Below, piece by piece: positions 1 to 8,834 of a stretch of 64,000 nt of DNA; the stretch's first letter is position 1, and each line of letters begins with the position of its first letter. The position numbers were made by a program, and so were the translations under genes. The DNA lies in assembly GCF_042666235.1 (NCBI RefSeq), contig NZ_JBHTFQ010000001.1, positions 1-64,000 on the forward strand, written 5' to 3'. The notes under the pieces are model-generated. The model was not told the origin of the DNA, did no database searches, and was given only the letters and a program-made list of their open reading frames with translations. Source of the DNA: Halodurantibacterium daqingensis. Lineage in GTDB: Bacteria > Pseudomonadota > Alphaproteobacteria > Rhodobacterales > Rhodobacteraceae.

Positions 1-30
1 TTCATGGATGCCCTCTCGTTTCTCTTGTGA

Positions 31-291
31 CTTCAGCATCACAAGCTTGGCGCACTTCGACGCCGTTGGGGAGAGAGCGGCATCCACCCCATCTCCACCC
101 CGGGAAAGGCCGGTGCCGCCGCTGCGGCGATCGGGCATGACGAAGGGCTGATCTTCCGCGCGGTGGGCGACACTCTGGCGCTGTGCCCGCCGCTGATCGT
201 GACCGAGGCACATGTGGCCGCGATCCTCGAACGCATGGGCCGCACATTGGAGCGCACCGAAGCCTGGATCCGCCAGGAAGCCGTGACCTGA
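31..291 (+). pseudogene. 3' remnant of a class III (omega) aminotransferase
   Basis: The frame ending at the TGA at 289-291 encodes a typical C-terminus of PLP-dependent class III aminotransferases, including GLIFRAVGDTLALCPPLIV and a following EAHVAAILERMG helix. The same frame is closed by a TGA at 28-30, and residues before about position 90 do not resemble the family in any of the three forward frames. The large PLP-binding domain is therefore absent and the piece cannot encode a working enzyme. It still keeps a strong hairpin directly after the stop. It may be a relic left at a rearrangement junction beside the flagellar block. Family membership is fairly sure from the C-terminal motif; the exact substrate class cannot be told. 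Confidence 0.6.
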
Positions 292-297
292 GCGCAT

Positions 298-321
298 GGG
301 CTGCGGCCCTGGCCGCAGCCC
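298..321. terminator. Bidirectional hairpin terminator candidate
   Basis: Perfect 10-bp inverted repeat: GGGCTGCGGC at 298-307 and GCCGCAGCCC at 312-321 around a CCTG loop. It lies between the convergent aminotransferase remnant (stop at 291) and flgI (stop at 326-328). Only a short T-containing tract (TTCCTC) follows, so it is a stem-type terminator without a strong U run. Confidence 0.6.
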
Positions 322-325
322 TTCC

Positions 326-1426
326 TCAGTTCACGATGAACTCGGCGTGAAGCGCCTTGGCGGCACTGATGCTCTTGAGGATGTCGATCATGTCGCGCGG
401 GGCGACGCCCAGCGCATTGAGCCCTGCGACTACTTCCGAAAGCGATGTTCCTTCCGTGACCTCGGCCAGACCGACGCCCTGCCCCTGATCGATTTCGGCC
501 CGGCTGCGGGGCACCACGATGGTTTCCCCGCCGGAGAAGGGATTGGGCTGAACAACCAAGGGCGCTTCCTCGACCCGCAGCGTCAGGTTTCCCTGCGAAA
601 CCGCGACACGCGAAATGCGCACATCCGCCCCCATGACGATGGTCCCCGATCGCTGGTCCACCACCACACGGGCGCGTTGCTCGGGCTCCACACTCAGATT
701 CTCTATCCGGCCCACGGCATGCGCCGCGGATGCCTGCCGTGTGGCGGGAATGTCGAGAAGCACCGTCCCCGCGTCGAGCATTGCCGCCACCGGACGGCCG
801 AAGGCGCCGTTGATCGCCTGTTCAATGCGGCCCGCAGTCGTGAAATCCGGTTCGCGCAGTGCAAGACGCAGTTGCCGCAGGCTGGCAAAGTCGAAATCGA
901 GTTCGCGTTCGACCCGCGCCCCAGAGGGGATCACCCCCGCCGTCGGCACGCCCTGAACGACGCTGGCGGCCTCGCCCTGCGCCGAGACACCCCCCGCAAG
1001 GATCGAACCCTGTGCAACAGCATAGATCTGACCGTCGGCACCGGTGAGGGGGGTCATGATCAATGTGCCACCCAGCAGGCTTTTGGCATCGCCAATCGCA
1101 GATACCGTCACATCGATCCGCCCCCCGGCACGGGCAAAGGGTGGAAGGGTCGCCGTGACAAAGACCGCCGCGACGTTCTTGGGGCGGAGCTGTTCGCCGG
1201 TCACGTTGACACCAAGCCGTTCCAGGATATTCGACATGATGTCTTCCGTGAAGGGCGCGTTGCGCAAGCCGTCACCCGTCCCGTTGAGGCCCACGACCAG
1301 GCCATAGCCGACCAGATCGTTGCCACGCACACCATCAAATTCCACCAGATCCTTGATCCGGATGGGCCCGGCCAGCGCCATGGCCGGCACCAGACAAAGC
1401 CAGAGCAGCAGAATGCGCCCGATCAT
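326..1426 (-). CDS. flgI: Flagellar P-ring protein FlgI
   Basis: Encodes 366 aa, the usual FlgI length. An N-terminal Sec signal peptide (MIGRILLLWLCLVPAMALA) precedes GPIRIKDLVEFDGVRGNDLVGYGLVVGL-type sequence, the hallmark of FlgI. The protein forms the periplasmic P ring around the distal rod in the peptidoglycan layer, assembled with the chaperone FlgA (encoded at 39.2-39.6 kb here). The ATG at 1426 overlaps the stop of flgL by 4 bases, so it is the last gene of a leftward flgE-flgK-flgL-flgI unit. A hairpin lies directly after the stop. Confidence 0.97.
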   Translation of the reverse strand: MIGRILLLWLCLVPAMALAGPIRIKDLVEFDGVRGNDLVGYGLVVGLNGTGDGLRNAPFTEDIMSNILERLGVNVTGEQLRPKNVAAVFVTATLPPFARAGGRIDVTVSAIGDAKSLLGGTLIMTPLTGADGQIYAVAQGSILAGGVSAQGEAASVVQGVPTAGVIPSGARVERELDFDFASLRQLRLALREPDFTTAGRIEQAINGAFGRPVAAMLDAGTVLLDIPATRQASAAHAVGRIENLSVEPEQRARVVVDQRSGTIVMGADVRISRVAVSQGNLTLRVEEAPLVVQPNPFSGGETIVVPRSRAEIDQGQGVGLAEVTEGTSLSEVVAGLNALGVAPRDMIDILKSISAAKALHAEFIVN

Positions 1427-2415
1427 CGCAGGAAATCCGCAAGTGACAGGCGCGACATCCGCGCCGTTACCGCGTAAAGGGTTTCAAGCTGCGTCTGGGC
1501 TGCCTCGAGCTGCGTGCCGGAATCGAACTGATCCACACCGATCTGTGCCTCACGCGCCTGTGTCAAGGTGGTTGTCTCGACACCATTGCGGACCACAGCT
1601 GCTTCGACGCGCGATTCCGCAAGACCAAGCGTTGCCCGCAGTGCGCTGAACGGACCCTGGTTCGACAGCAGCGATTCCCCCGCTGCCTTGGCAAGCTCTG
1701 CCCGCTGTGCCGTCTGCCCGGCAAGATCAGGGTGATCCAGCAACGCTCCCAGGGCCAGGGCGGACAGCATCTTGCCGATTGCAGGATCCGCGGCCGTCAT
1801 GGTCAGCTGGATGGATTCCGTCTCGCTTATCGTGAAGGATGACATCGGCTGGGCGGAACCAAGATAGGCATTCCCTGCCGCGAACCAGGTTTCGACCGTT
1901 GCCCGGAAATCGGCCAGCGAAGCCGCCCCTGTCGTCGCGGCGGTCAGCGCCGCGAGAATATCCTCGGCCGGAAGCAGTGCGGGGCCAGCCGTCGCCGCCC
2001 CGGCAAGCAGCGTCCGACCCGCGACCTGCATGTTCAACGCGGAAACGGCTGTCGCAAAACGGTCCTTGGCCGAGAGCGTGGCCGCATCAAGCGAGCTGTC
2101 CTGGCCGAGGCTTGCCACCGACAGCATGACATTGCCCACGTCAACGGCCATGGCCTGGGTCGTGTCCAGCGCATTCTGAAGTGTCTCGGTAATCAACGTG
2201 GCCTCGGTTGCGGCCATCTTGAAGGCTTTCAGCCGCTCCAACCCGCGTTCGATGCCCGCCAGCGTGGTGAAATCCCCCTTTACGCGCGCGCCGGGATCAA
2301 TTGCCCGACCCGTCGCGAGTTCGTTGCTGTGGCGCAGAAGGCCAGCTTTCACATCCGCCATCTGCTGACGAAGAATGATATGGCGCGCGAGATCGCCCGT
2401 CGGAAGAATGATCAT
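1423..2415 (-). CDS. flgL: Flagellar hook-filament junction protein FlgL
   Basis: Encodes 330 aa of flagellin-like architecture: an N-terminal helical half (ARHIILRQQMADVKAGLLR) and a C-terminal helix with AQTQLETLYAVTARMSRLSL, as in HAP3/FlgL. FlgL joins the hook cap FlgK to the filament. It starts 1 base after the flgK stop and overlaps flgI by 4 bases, placing it in the middle of the leftward hook operon. Sequence between the conserved termini is divergent, as is usual for alphaproteobacterial FlgL, so the call also relies on its place between flgK and flgI. Confidence 0.9.
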   Translation of the reverse strand: MIILPTGDLARHIILRQQMADVKAGLLRHSNELATGRAIDPGARVKGDFTTLAGIERGLERLKAFKMAATEATLITETLQNALDTTQAMAVDVGNVMLSVASLGQDSSLDAATLSAKDRFATAVSALNMQVAGRTLLAGAATAGPALLPAEDILAALTAATTGAASLADFRATVETWFAAGNAYLGSAQPMSSFTISETESIQLTMTAADPAIGKMLSALALGALLDHPDLAGQTAQRAELAKAAGESLLSNQGPFSALRATLGLAESRVEAAVVRNGVETTTLTQAREAQIGVDQFDSGTQLEAAQTQLETLYAVTARMSRLSLADFLR

Positions 2416-2416
2416 G

Positions 2417-3847
2417 TTACAACCTCAGCAGTGCTTGCATCATTTCGTCGGCAGCCTGGATCACCCGCGCATTCGCAGCATAGGCCTGTTCGATCAGCAG
2501 AAGGCGTTGAAGCTCCTCGTCCGTATCAACGCCCCCTTGCAGTTCGGCCAGCCGAAGCGTGCCCACCCGCGCCGCGGCAAAACTTGACCGGGTTTCCGAC
2601 GTCTGCCGCTCGGCCGCGATCAGCGAGAGCATTTCGGCCGCGAGCCCCGAAAAGCTCTTGGCGGTGGAGCCGAACCCCCCCGAGGCAGCAGGGCCCGTGG
2701 CCGCGAGGGCCGCCCCCAGCGCACCTAGGATCGTGCCGTTCCCGACGTCGCCTGGTGCTGCGGCGCCGATACCGTCACGCAGGCGCCACAGCGCCCCGCC
2801 CTGGGCGGGATCGACTGCCCCGTTCAGGCGCAGTCGGGCAGCGAGGCCGACCTCATCGGCTGGATCAAACGGGCCGCCCTGATCGGTGAACAGGCCGGGG
2901 GCACCCGCGCCAAGGCTCGGATCCACCGAGGGATCCGACAGGCGCTCCAGCAGGTTGCGGGCAAGCGCATCAAGCTGCACCTGAACGTCGACTGCCAGGT
3001 CGTCGCGAACCGCGAAATGTGCCGAAAGGCTGCCGCCCTCAAGGCTGCGCGCGGCCGGAAAACCGTTGATCGTCACGCCAGACAGCGCCCCCGATGCCAA
3101 TGTCATGTCGGCCGTGATCAGACCGGCAGCCGCGAATTCGATCTGGGCCGGCCTTCCATCCAGAAGGAGTGCGCCGCCAGAGGTGATCAGGGCGATCTGG
3201 CCATTGTCGCGCGCCACCTCCTTTACCGGCACAATCGAGCTGATCTTGTCGACAAGCTGCTGGCGCTGGTCCAGAAGCGCGCTGACATCGCGGCCGCCCA
3301 GCCCGGTGGTCGCGATCTGCCGGTTGAGGTCGGCGATCATGACCAGAGATTCATTCAATGTCTTGACGTCTGTCGCGATGGAACGGTCGGCGTCTCCACG
3401 TGCAATCTGAACGTCGGTGGAGATCGCATGAAAGTGTTGGGCGACATCCTTGGCCGCCGAAAGCACATTGGCAAGCCGCGCATCCGATTCGGGGCGCGCC
3501 GAAGCCTCGAGCAGCGTTGCCTCAAGCGCCGCAATTCGTGCCGAAAGCGACGAGGCATCATCGGGGGTCCCTATCTGGGCCTCGGTCTTGCGCAGAAAGG
3601 CTAGCGTCACCGACGCCTCGCCCGACGCGGCGACAGCGACCCGACGATCCGTCAGAATTGCCTGGTTCAGGATTCGCTGAATTCCGTCGATCTGCACGCC
3701 GGATGCATCCCGGGAGGACAACATGAGTTCGCGGCGCGCATAGCCCTCGGTCATCGCATTCGCAATGTTGGACGACACGACTTCAGCCGCGCGCGAGGCC
3801 GCGTTCAAACCCGACATCGCATTTGACAGTGAGGTGGTAATGCTCAT
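2417..3847 (-). CDS. flgK: Flagellar hook-associated protein FlgK (HAP1)
   Basis: Encodes 476 aa. The N-terminus MSITTSLSNAMSGLNAASRA and the SSNIANAMTEGYARRE motif are the rod/hook-type flagellar N-terminal domain. The C-terminus ends in a helical segment with LLLIEQAYAANARVIQAADE, the shared C-terminal domain of axial proteins. FlgK is the first hook-filament junction protein. It lies 39 bases downstream of flgE, with flgL following after 1 base, so the three junction genes are probably one transcript. Confidence 0.96.
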   Translation of the reverse strand: MSITTSLSNAMSGLNAASRAAEVVSSNIANAMTEGYARRELMLSSRDASGVQIDGIQRILNQAILTDRRVAVAASGEASVTLAFLRKTEAQIGTPDDASSLSARIAALEATLLEASARPESDARLANVLSAAKDVAQHFHAISTDVQIARGDADRSIATDVKTLNESLVMIADLNRQIATTGLGGRDVSALLDQRQQLVDKISSIVPVKEVARDNGQIALITSGGALLLDGRPAQIEFAAAGLITADMTLASGALSGVTINGFPAARSLEGGSLSAHFAVRDDLAVDVQVQLDALARNLLERLSDPSVDPSLGAGAPGLFTDQGGPFDPADEVGLAARLRLNGAVDPAQGGALWRLRDGIGAAAPGDVGNGTILGALGAALAATGPAASGGFGSTAKSFSGLAAEMLSLIAAERQTSETRSSFAAARVGTLRLAELQGGVDTDEELQRLLLIEQAYAANARVIQAADEMMQALLRL

Positions 3848-3886
3848 TCCTTGCCCCCTTTCGGCTCAGGATGCGGTGGTGGCTGC

Positions 3887-5188
3887 TCAGCGCTTGATGT
3901 TGGTGGTTTCCTGCAGCATCTCGTCCACCGTCTGGATGACCTTGGCGTTCGACGAATAGGCCCGCTGCGTCTGGATCAGCTGCGTCAACTCGCCGGCCAC
4001 ATCGGTTGCTGACTCCTGCCGGGCGTAGCCGCGCATGCTTCCCGTCGGGCCGTCACCTGCGTCCCACAAATAGAAACCGCCGCTGGCATTGGTGACGGTG
4101 AAGGCGCCGCCATCCACCGCACGCAGCCCGTTCGGATTGGGCACGTCTGCTACCGGCACCTGGAAGATCGGGCGGCTCGATCCGTTGCTGTAGAGTGCGT
4201 AGACGATGCCGCTGTCATTGACCTCGACACCTGTGAGCGTGCCCACCGCGTATCCGTCTTTCGCGATGATCAACGGGGCGAAACTGTCCCCGAGCTGCGA
4301 CATGCCACCGGTCTGGCCGATGCGGCCGATGGCGAGGTTCATCGGCCCGCCCGCGACATTGATCACCAGTTCGCCGGTTGCTGCATCATAGGTCCCGCCG
4401 GACAGCGCTGTCACCGAGTCGAGGCGGCCACCCCCGCCGCGCGTATCATCAAAGGTCAGCGTGAACTCCCCGACGATCGCACCGCCGGAAGCTGAATCGC
4501 GGATCGTCATCGTCCAGGTGTTGGACGACCCGGTTGCGGGCACCGTTGGCTCGTAGCTGATCGACAGCGCTTCGGAATTTCCGAGGTTCCCGAAGTATTC
4601 CACAGCCAGCCCCTCGATCTGGCCGGCCGCGCCCGCGATCGTGCTGGTCGCGGGCAGGTTCACGCCCACTTCAACGCGGGTTGTCGGTGCGCCTGCATAT
4701 TCGTTCATGGCAACACGAACCGGCATCAGCGCCGCCGAAGTGTCGCGCGGAACCTGCGGCAAGGCGCCATCCGAATCAAGCGGCCAGCCAAGCAGGACAA
4801 GCCCGGTATCCGTGCGCAAGACGCCCTCGGCATCCGGACGGAACGAGCCGGTGGGCATCAGCATGAGCGGATAGTTCCCGGACATGTTGTTGACCGCGGC
4901 ATAGCTGGTGACCGGCAGCATCCCGCGGCCCGCAATCGCAAGATCGGTGGCATTGGTGGTCGAAATCAGCGATCCGCCGCGATCCACAAGCCGGGATGAG
5001 GTGACCGCGACCCCCCCGGCCGTATATCCGCCGGTCCCGCTATTGATGACCATGGCGTGGAAATCGGTTGTCGCGCGTCGATAGCCATAGGTCGCCGAGT
5101 TGGCGATGTTGTCAGAGATGGCTGCCAGGCGCGCCGCATTGGCGTTGAGCCCGGCCACACCGGCATTGAGGGAGGAGGAAATCGTCAT
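3887..5188 (-). CDS. flgE: Flagellar hook protein FlgE
   Basis: Encodes 433 aa from the ATG at 5188 (MTISSSLNAGVAGLNANAAR). This start is preferred over an in-frame ATG 63 bases upstream because axial proteins begin this way and a GAAAGG-like ribosome binding site precedes it. SDNIANSATYGYRR is the conserved N-terminal motif, and the C-terminus has ELTQLIQTQRAYSSNAKVIQ. FlgE polymerises to form the hook, with FlgD as scaffold and FliK controlling length (both near 48 kb here). A CtrA-like element lies about 55 bases upstream, in the 82-base gap after motB. Confidence 0.93.
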   Translation of the reverse strand: MTISSSLNAGVAGLNANAARLAAISDNIANSATYGYRRATTDFHAMVINSGTGGYTAGGVAVTSSRLVDRGGSLISTTNATDLAIAGRGMLPVTSYAAVNNMSGNYPLMLMPTGSFRPDAEGVLRTDTGLVLLGWPLDSDGALPQVPRDTSAALMPVRVAMNEYAGAPTTRVEVGVNLPATSTIAGAAGQIEGLAVEYFGNLGNSEALSISYEPTVPATGSSNTWTMTIRDSASGGAIVGEFTLTFDDTRGGGGRLDSVTALSGGTYDAATGELVINVAGGPMNLAIGRIGQTGGMSQLGDSFAPLIIAKDGYAVGTLTGVEVNDSGIVYALYSNGSSRPIFQVPVADVPNPNGLRAVDGGAFTVTNASGGFYLWDAGDGPTGSMRGYARQESATDVAGELTQLIQTQRAYSSNAKVIQTVDEMLQETTNIKR

Positions 5189-5241
5189 GCTGCGCCTTTC
5201 TGCTGCATCGTCTCGGACAGGCGCAGATTGCAGACGAGGGT

Positions 5242-5256
5242 TTAAGATCACCCTAA
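5242..5256 (-). promoter_or_regulatory. CtrA-like site upstream of flgE
   Basis: The forward strand reads TTAAGATCACCCTAA, i.e. TTAA-N7-CTAA. Read toward flgE this is TTAG-N7-TTAA, one base away from the CtrA consensus TTAA-N7-TTAA. It sits 54 bases before the chosen flgE start, in the only substantial gap between motB and flgE. CtrA control of flagellar genes is established in Caulobacter and of fla2 in Rhodobacter sphaeroides; binding here is inferred. Confidence 0.5.
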
Positions 5257-5270
5257 CGGCTGACGACTTC

Positions 5271-6104
5271 TCAACGACGAAGCAGAACGACCTCCAGGCG
5301 GTTGTTGCGGCTGGCCATGGTGTTGCGCAGGACGGGGTGACGATCGGCAGCGCCGGTCACACGCTGCATACGCGCCTCGTCAAGCCCCGCGCCGGCAAGA
5401 AGCCTCCGCATCGCCTGAGCCCGTTCCGTGGACAGATCCCAGGCAGGATTGCTGCGCATCACGATCGGATAGGACCGCGTGTGCCCCGTCACCGCCACAC
5501 GGTTGCGCACCAGCGCGAACACCTCGACCAGCATGGCTGAAAGCGCCTCGGTCACGGCGGTGGGTTCAGCGCTTTCGCCCTGGAAAAGCGGCGCATTGTC
5601 GAGGTCGAACAGCTCGATGATCAGACCTTCGTCGCTGATCCGCGTCACGACATGGCGCAGGAGCTGTTCTGCCATCATGCTCTCGCCCGATTTCGCAAGA
5701 AGGGCATCCTCAAGCGATTCGAGCTGTTCCTGCGTCAATTCCTCGGTCGCTGTTTCATCGGTTCCGGTCTGCCCGACTGCCTGCCGATCGCGCGCGGGCG
5801 ACAGGCTGGTCGCCCCCCGCCCCGCATTCGCCATCGTTCGTTCCGAACGGGCGTCGTCGCCACCCATCACCCCGTCACCACCGCCGGACGTCCGGCTGAG
5901 CGGAATGGACGGATTGAAGAAATCCGCGATTCCATGACGTTGTTCTTCCGTTGTCGCACTGATCAGCCACATCAGCAGGAAGAAGGCCATCATGGCCGTC
6001 ACGAAATCAGCATAGGCAACCTTCCACGCCCCCCCGTGGTGTCCGCCGCTGATCACTTTCTTCCGCTTGATGATGATCGGCGCTGCATTTCCCAATGCGG
6101 CCAT
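5271..6104 (-). CDS. motB: Flagellar motor stator protein MotB
   Basis: Encodes 277 aa. A basic N-terminus (IIIKRKKVISGGHHGG) precedes one membrane helix, VAYADFVTAMMAFFLLMWLI, which holds the essential proton-accepting Asp near residue 33. A low-complexity linker follows, then an OmpA-like peptidoglycan-binding domain with VTGHTRS and WDLSTERAQAMRRLL. MotB anchors the stator to peptidoglycan and forms the ion channel with MotA. No motA lies next to it; upstream is a 1.15 kb spacer. It reads in the same direction as flgE, but the 82-base gap and CtrA-like element suggest flgE has its own promoter. Confidence 0.95.
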   Translation of the reverse strand: MAALGNAAPIIIKRKKVISGGHHGGAWKVAYADFVTAMMAFFLLMWLISATTEEQRHGIADFFNPSIPLSRTSGGGDGVMGGDDARSERTMANAGRGATSLSPARDRQAVGQTGTDETATEELTQEQLESLEDALLAKSGESMMAEQLLRHVVTRISDEGLIIELFDLDNAPLFQGESAEPTAVTEALSAMLVEVFALVRNRVAVTGHTRSYPIVMRSNPAWDLSTERAQAMRRLLAGAGLDEARMQRVTGAADRHPVLRNTMASRNNRLEVVLLRR

Positions 6105-7254
6105 TCCACCACCTCACTTTCACCCGAGATCAGCCTTAGGCCTCAGGAATGAACAAGGCCTTAACGGCCGAATTTGAACAAGTTGAGACCAGGCAGGCGT
6201 GATCTGCCGCCGCCGGGCATGGCCTGCGGGCACCGACCGCGGAACCTCCGACCGCCGAGAAAGGCGCGCCTTTGCCCAGGAAAGGCCAGTATTCGACCGT
6301 GCCATGAAGCCCTTGCGAAGATGGGGCGGCGCCATTACGGCCACGTCCGGGGCCCTCCGCCCTGTCCCACCCCGGGATTCAACTGCACGATTCGCGTCAT
6401 GACGCGCGGGCTCCGCCGGTGCACCTCTTGCAGATCACCGGCCACAGCCGCCGGACACGCCGTGAGAGCGAGATTCTTCGCGCGCCCTTCCCCTAAACGG
6501 AGCCCTTCATCGGCCTCTGGCCGCCACCCCCACCAACCGGAGCGACCGGACCCTCGCGCGCCCATGCTCGGCCACGGCCGGCAGGATGTGATGGAGACCG
6601 AAGCGGAAAGCTTCGGCGCAGCGGATGCAGAACACCGGCGGCCCTTGTGTAAACAGGCCTTCCAGCGGCATCCCGAAGCGCACCTCCCGTGGCATTCTCG
6701 CCAGGTCGCACCACGATCCGCTGATACGCACCATTCATGAGGTCATGAAGCACCAACCAGCCTCGGTCCCGTCGTCCTCCTACGGAACCCGACGATCCGC
6801 CGTTCATCTGAATGATCCCCACCCCCGGAGTCACGGGGTCACCAGCCCTTCGCCTGGGACCTCCGTTTTCCTCCCAGTGATCGATCGGCCCTGCTGTCAA
6901 CCATTTGGCATCGACTCCCGCAACGATTGTCAACCGCTTCAGTACGCAGTATCGTGGCATTGCCCCGCTTCGGCACAAGCTGAGCATCCGGGCGGCTGGG
7001 TCGCATTGCCGATCTGCCCTTGGGGCCTAACAAGTTGGCCTTGATAACCCGGACGAACAAATATGTTCCTCGCGCAGGCCTGCTTCAGATGCCGCGGAAA
7101 ATCGGACACACAGAGAGCCATTCGCCGATCGAGTTTGTCAGATGCAGTCTTGTGCTCTGGGCGTCAAGAGCGCCCGGACATCAGGATGAAAAGGCATAAA
7201 TTCCTACGAAGGCGATACTGAGGAACCCTTTTCAGGTTGCCTCGGGGCAGGAAG
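6105..7254. other. Gene-poor spacer between motB and tRNA-Thr
   Basis: This 1.15 kb has no recognisable gene. Short open frames exist on both strands, for example a leftward 75-codon frame at 6507-6734 containing VFCIRCAEAFRFG, but none has a family motif, neighbour coupling and a convincing start together. The part from about 6880 to 7200 is visibly less GC-rich than neighbouring genes. A leftward ribosome-binding-like stretch (GGGAGGAAAACGGAGG) sits near 6870, but the frame behind it is not convincing. Decayed genes or leftovers of a rearrangement are possible. Confidence 0.5.
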
Positions 7255-7330
7255 TGGTGCCGCTGAAGGGACTCGAACCCCCGACCCCATCATTACGAAT
7301 GACGTGCTCTACCAGCTGAGCTACAGCGGC
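7255..7330 (-). tRNA. tRNA-Thr (anticodon CGU)
   Basis: The complement folds as a full cloverleaf. The acceptor arm pairs GCCGCTG with CAGCGGC; the D arm is GCTC/GAGC; the anticodon stem pairs CGTCA with TGATG around the loop TTCGTAA (anticodon CGT, reading ACG threonine codons). The T arm carries TTCGAGT. The discriminator base is A and the 3' CCA is encoded (complement of 7255-7257). It stands alone, with hemY ending 54 bases upstream in the same orientation. Confidence 0.96.
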
Positions 7331-7384
7331 CCGGTTCTTGCCGGTGCGGCGCCTGATAGCACCATCGCGGGCGAGTGTGTAGCC

Positions 7385-8824
7385 CTAATTTGCAGCTTTT
7401 TGCGGCTCGGCATCGATCACGCCCTCGGCCTCTGGCGCGGCGGAGTCCGGCGTGCCGACGATCAGCGGCAGCATCTCGGTCTGGGTCGCGCTGGGGCCGG
7501 TACCTTCAGGCGGTTCGGACCAGCTCAGCGTGTCGAAGCCGCCGCAGTTCTCGCAGATCGGCACCCAGTGACTGTGGATGTTATGGCAGCTGTCACAGGT
7601 CCATTGCGGGCCCCGCGATGCGGTCAGCGCCTTGGCCAGCCAGCCGCGAACCACAGCATCATCCGCGCCCTCGCCGCGTTCGATCGCGGCCATGATGGTC
7701 AAGACGCGGGCGGTCGGATGCCGCTCGACCAGGTCGCCCAGCGCGCGTCGGGCTGCAGGGAAATCCTCGGCGGCGATCTGCAATTCAGCCTGCAAAAGGC
7801 GCGTTTCCTCATGCTCGGGCCGGAGGGAGGTGAGGGCGGCGAATCGCTTCAACCGTTCGACCGGTGTTTCATCGGGCGCGATCTCGGCAAAGGCCGCGGC
7901 CAGATCCGGGTGGGGGCGGGCCTCCCAGGCCTTGCGCAGCACCCGCGCGGCATATTTCGGCTTGCCCTCGGCAATATAGCTGCGGGCGGTCATGGTCGCT
8001 GCGGGAATGAGATCAGGTGACAGCTTGTTGGCGGCGATCGCAGCTTCGCGGGCCTCGATGCTGTTGCCCTCGGCAAAGACCTCGCGGGCTTCCTGAAGGG
8101 CGAGAACCGCATCGCGGCGGCGATAGACATCGCGCGGCAGCGCGCCGGCCTTGACCTTGGCCTGCAACGTGGCGCGCGCGCCCTTCCAGTCTTCGCCTTC
8201 CGCCTGCAGCTTCAACAACAGGTCCTGGGTTTCCACATGCCGCGGCTTGAGCGCGAAAGCCTTCTTGGCCAGTTTCATGGCAGTCGCCGTATCGCCCTCG
8301 GCCAGACGCTGCTTCATGATGCCGCGGATGGCAACGAAACGGGTGCGATCATCGCGCAGCAGGGCCTTGTAGGCCTCTTCGGCACGCTGGGTGTCGCCCA
8401 CAAGCTCGGCGGCCTGTGCGGTCAGCAACCGGGTAATCTCGGGCCGCTCCAGGTAGCGGTCGGCCTTCTCTGCCTTGCGCAGCGCCGTGCGCCCCTCGCC
8501 AGCCGCCAGCGCGATCATGCCATCCGCAAGGGCCTGAAGCCCCTTGCGTTCGCGGCTGCGGTCGAAATAGCGCGAGAGCGCGGTTTCATCGCCGTTCAGG
8601 AACCGCAGGCTGGCGACCAGAAGCCCGACCAGACGCAGCAGGATCCACAACAGAACCATCAGAAGCAGCGCAACGATCACTGCCTGCAGAGGCCCGAGCG
8701 TGAATTCGGTATTGGCGACAGCAATGCGCATGCCGTCATCGGAATCGGTCAGGAGAGCGGCACCGTAGCCCAGCACCGCAACCGCCGCGACGAACAAAAG
8801 GATCTTGACCAGTGACCAGAGCAT
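7385..8824 (-). CDS. hemY: HemY-like TPR membrane protein with C-terminal zinc ribbon
   Basis: Encodes 479 aa from the ATG at 8824 (MLWSLVKILLFVAAVAVLGYG); a longer in-frame extension overlaps the upstream gene and looks non-coding. Two N-terminal membrane helices (about residues 4-24 and 42-65) precede the conserved LSRYFDRSRERKGLQALADG region and TPR-type repeats. The C-terminus carries CDSCHNIHSHWVPICENCGG, a four-cysteine rubredoxin-type knuckle typical of alphaproteobacterial HemY and similar to LapB. HemY proteins are linked to tetrapyrrole synthesis by gene order, but a direct catalytic role is unproven. It is the last gene of the hemD-mic60-hemY operon, 10 bases after mic60. Confidence 0.9.
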   Translation of the reverse strand: MLWSLVKILLFVAAVAVLGYGAALLTDSDDGMRIAVANTEFTLGPLQAVIVALLLMVLLWILLRLVGLLVASLRFLNGDETALSRYFDRSRERKGLQALADGMIALAAGEGRTALRKAEKADRYLERPEITRLLTAQAAELVGDTQRAEEAYKALLRDDRTRFVAIRGIMKQRLAEGDTATAMKLAKKAFALKPRHVETQDLLLKLQAEGEDWKGARATLQAKVKAGALPRDVYRRRDAVLALQEAREVFAEGNSIEAREAAIAANKLSPDLIPAATMTARSYIAEGKPKYAARVLRKAWEARPHPDLAAAFAEIAPDETPVERLKRFAALTSLRPEHEETRLLQAELQIAAEDFPAARRALGDLVERHPTARVLTIMAAIERGEGADDAVVRGWLAKALTASRGPQWTCDSCHNIHSHWVPICENCGGFDTLSWSEPPEGTGPSATQTEMLPLIVGTPDSAAPEAEGVIDAEPQKAAN

Positions 8825-8834
8825 GCGGACGTCC

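Noticed and set aside
296..1477. 393-codon rightward frame opposite flgI
   Set aside because: Shadow of flgI; basic, His/Arg-rich translation without motifs.
6493..6987. Leftward open frame with an upstream GGAGG-like stretch
   Set aside because: No domain, skewed Gly/Arg composition, and competing frames of equal quality over the same bases.
7255..7330. tRNA-Thr as an integration (att) site for a mobile element in the 6.1-7.25 kb spacer
   Set aside because: No repeat of the tRNA 3' end and no integrase found in the spacer or elsewhere in the window.
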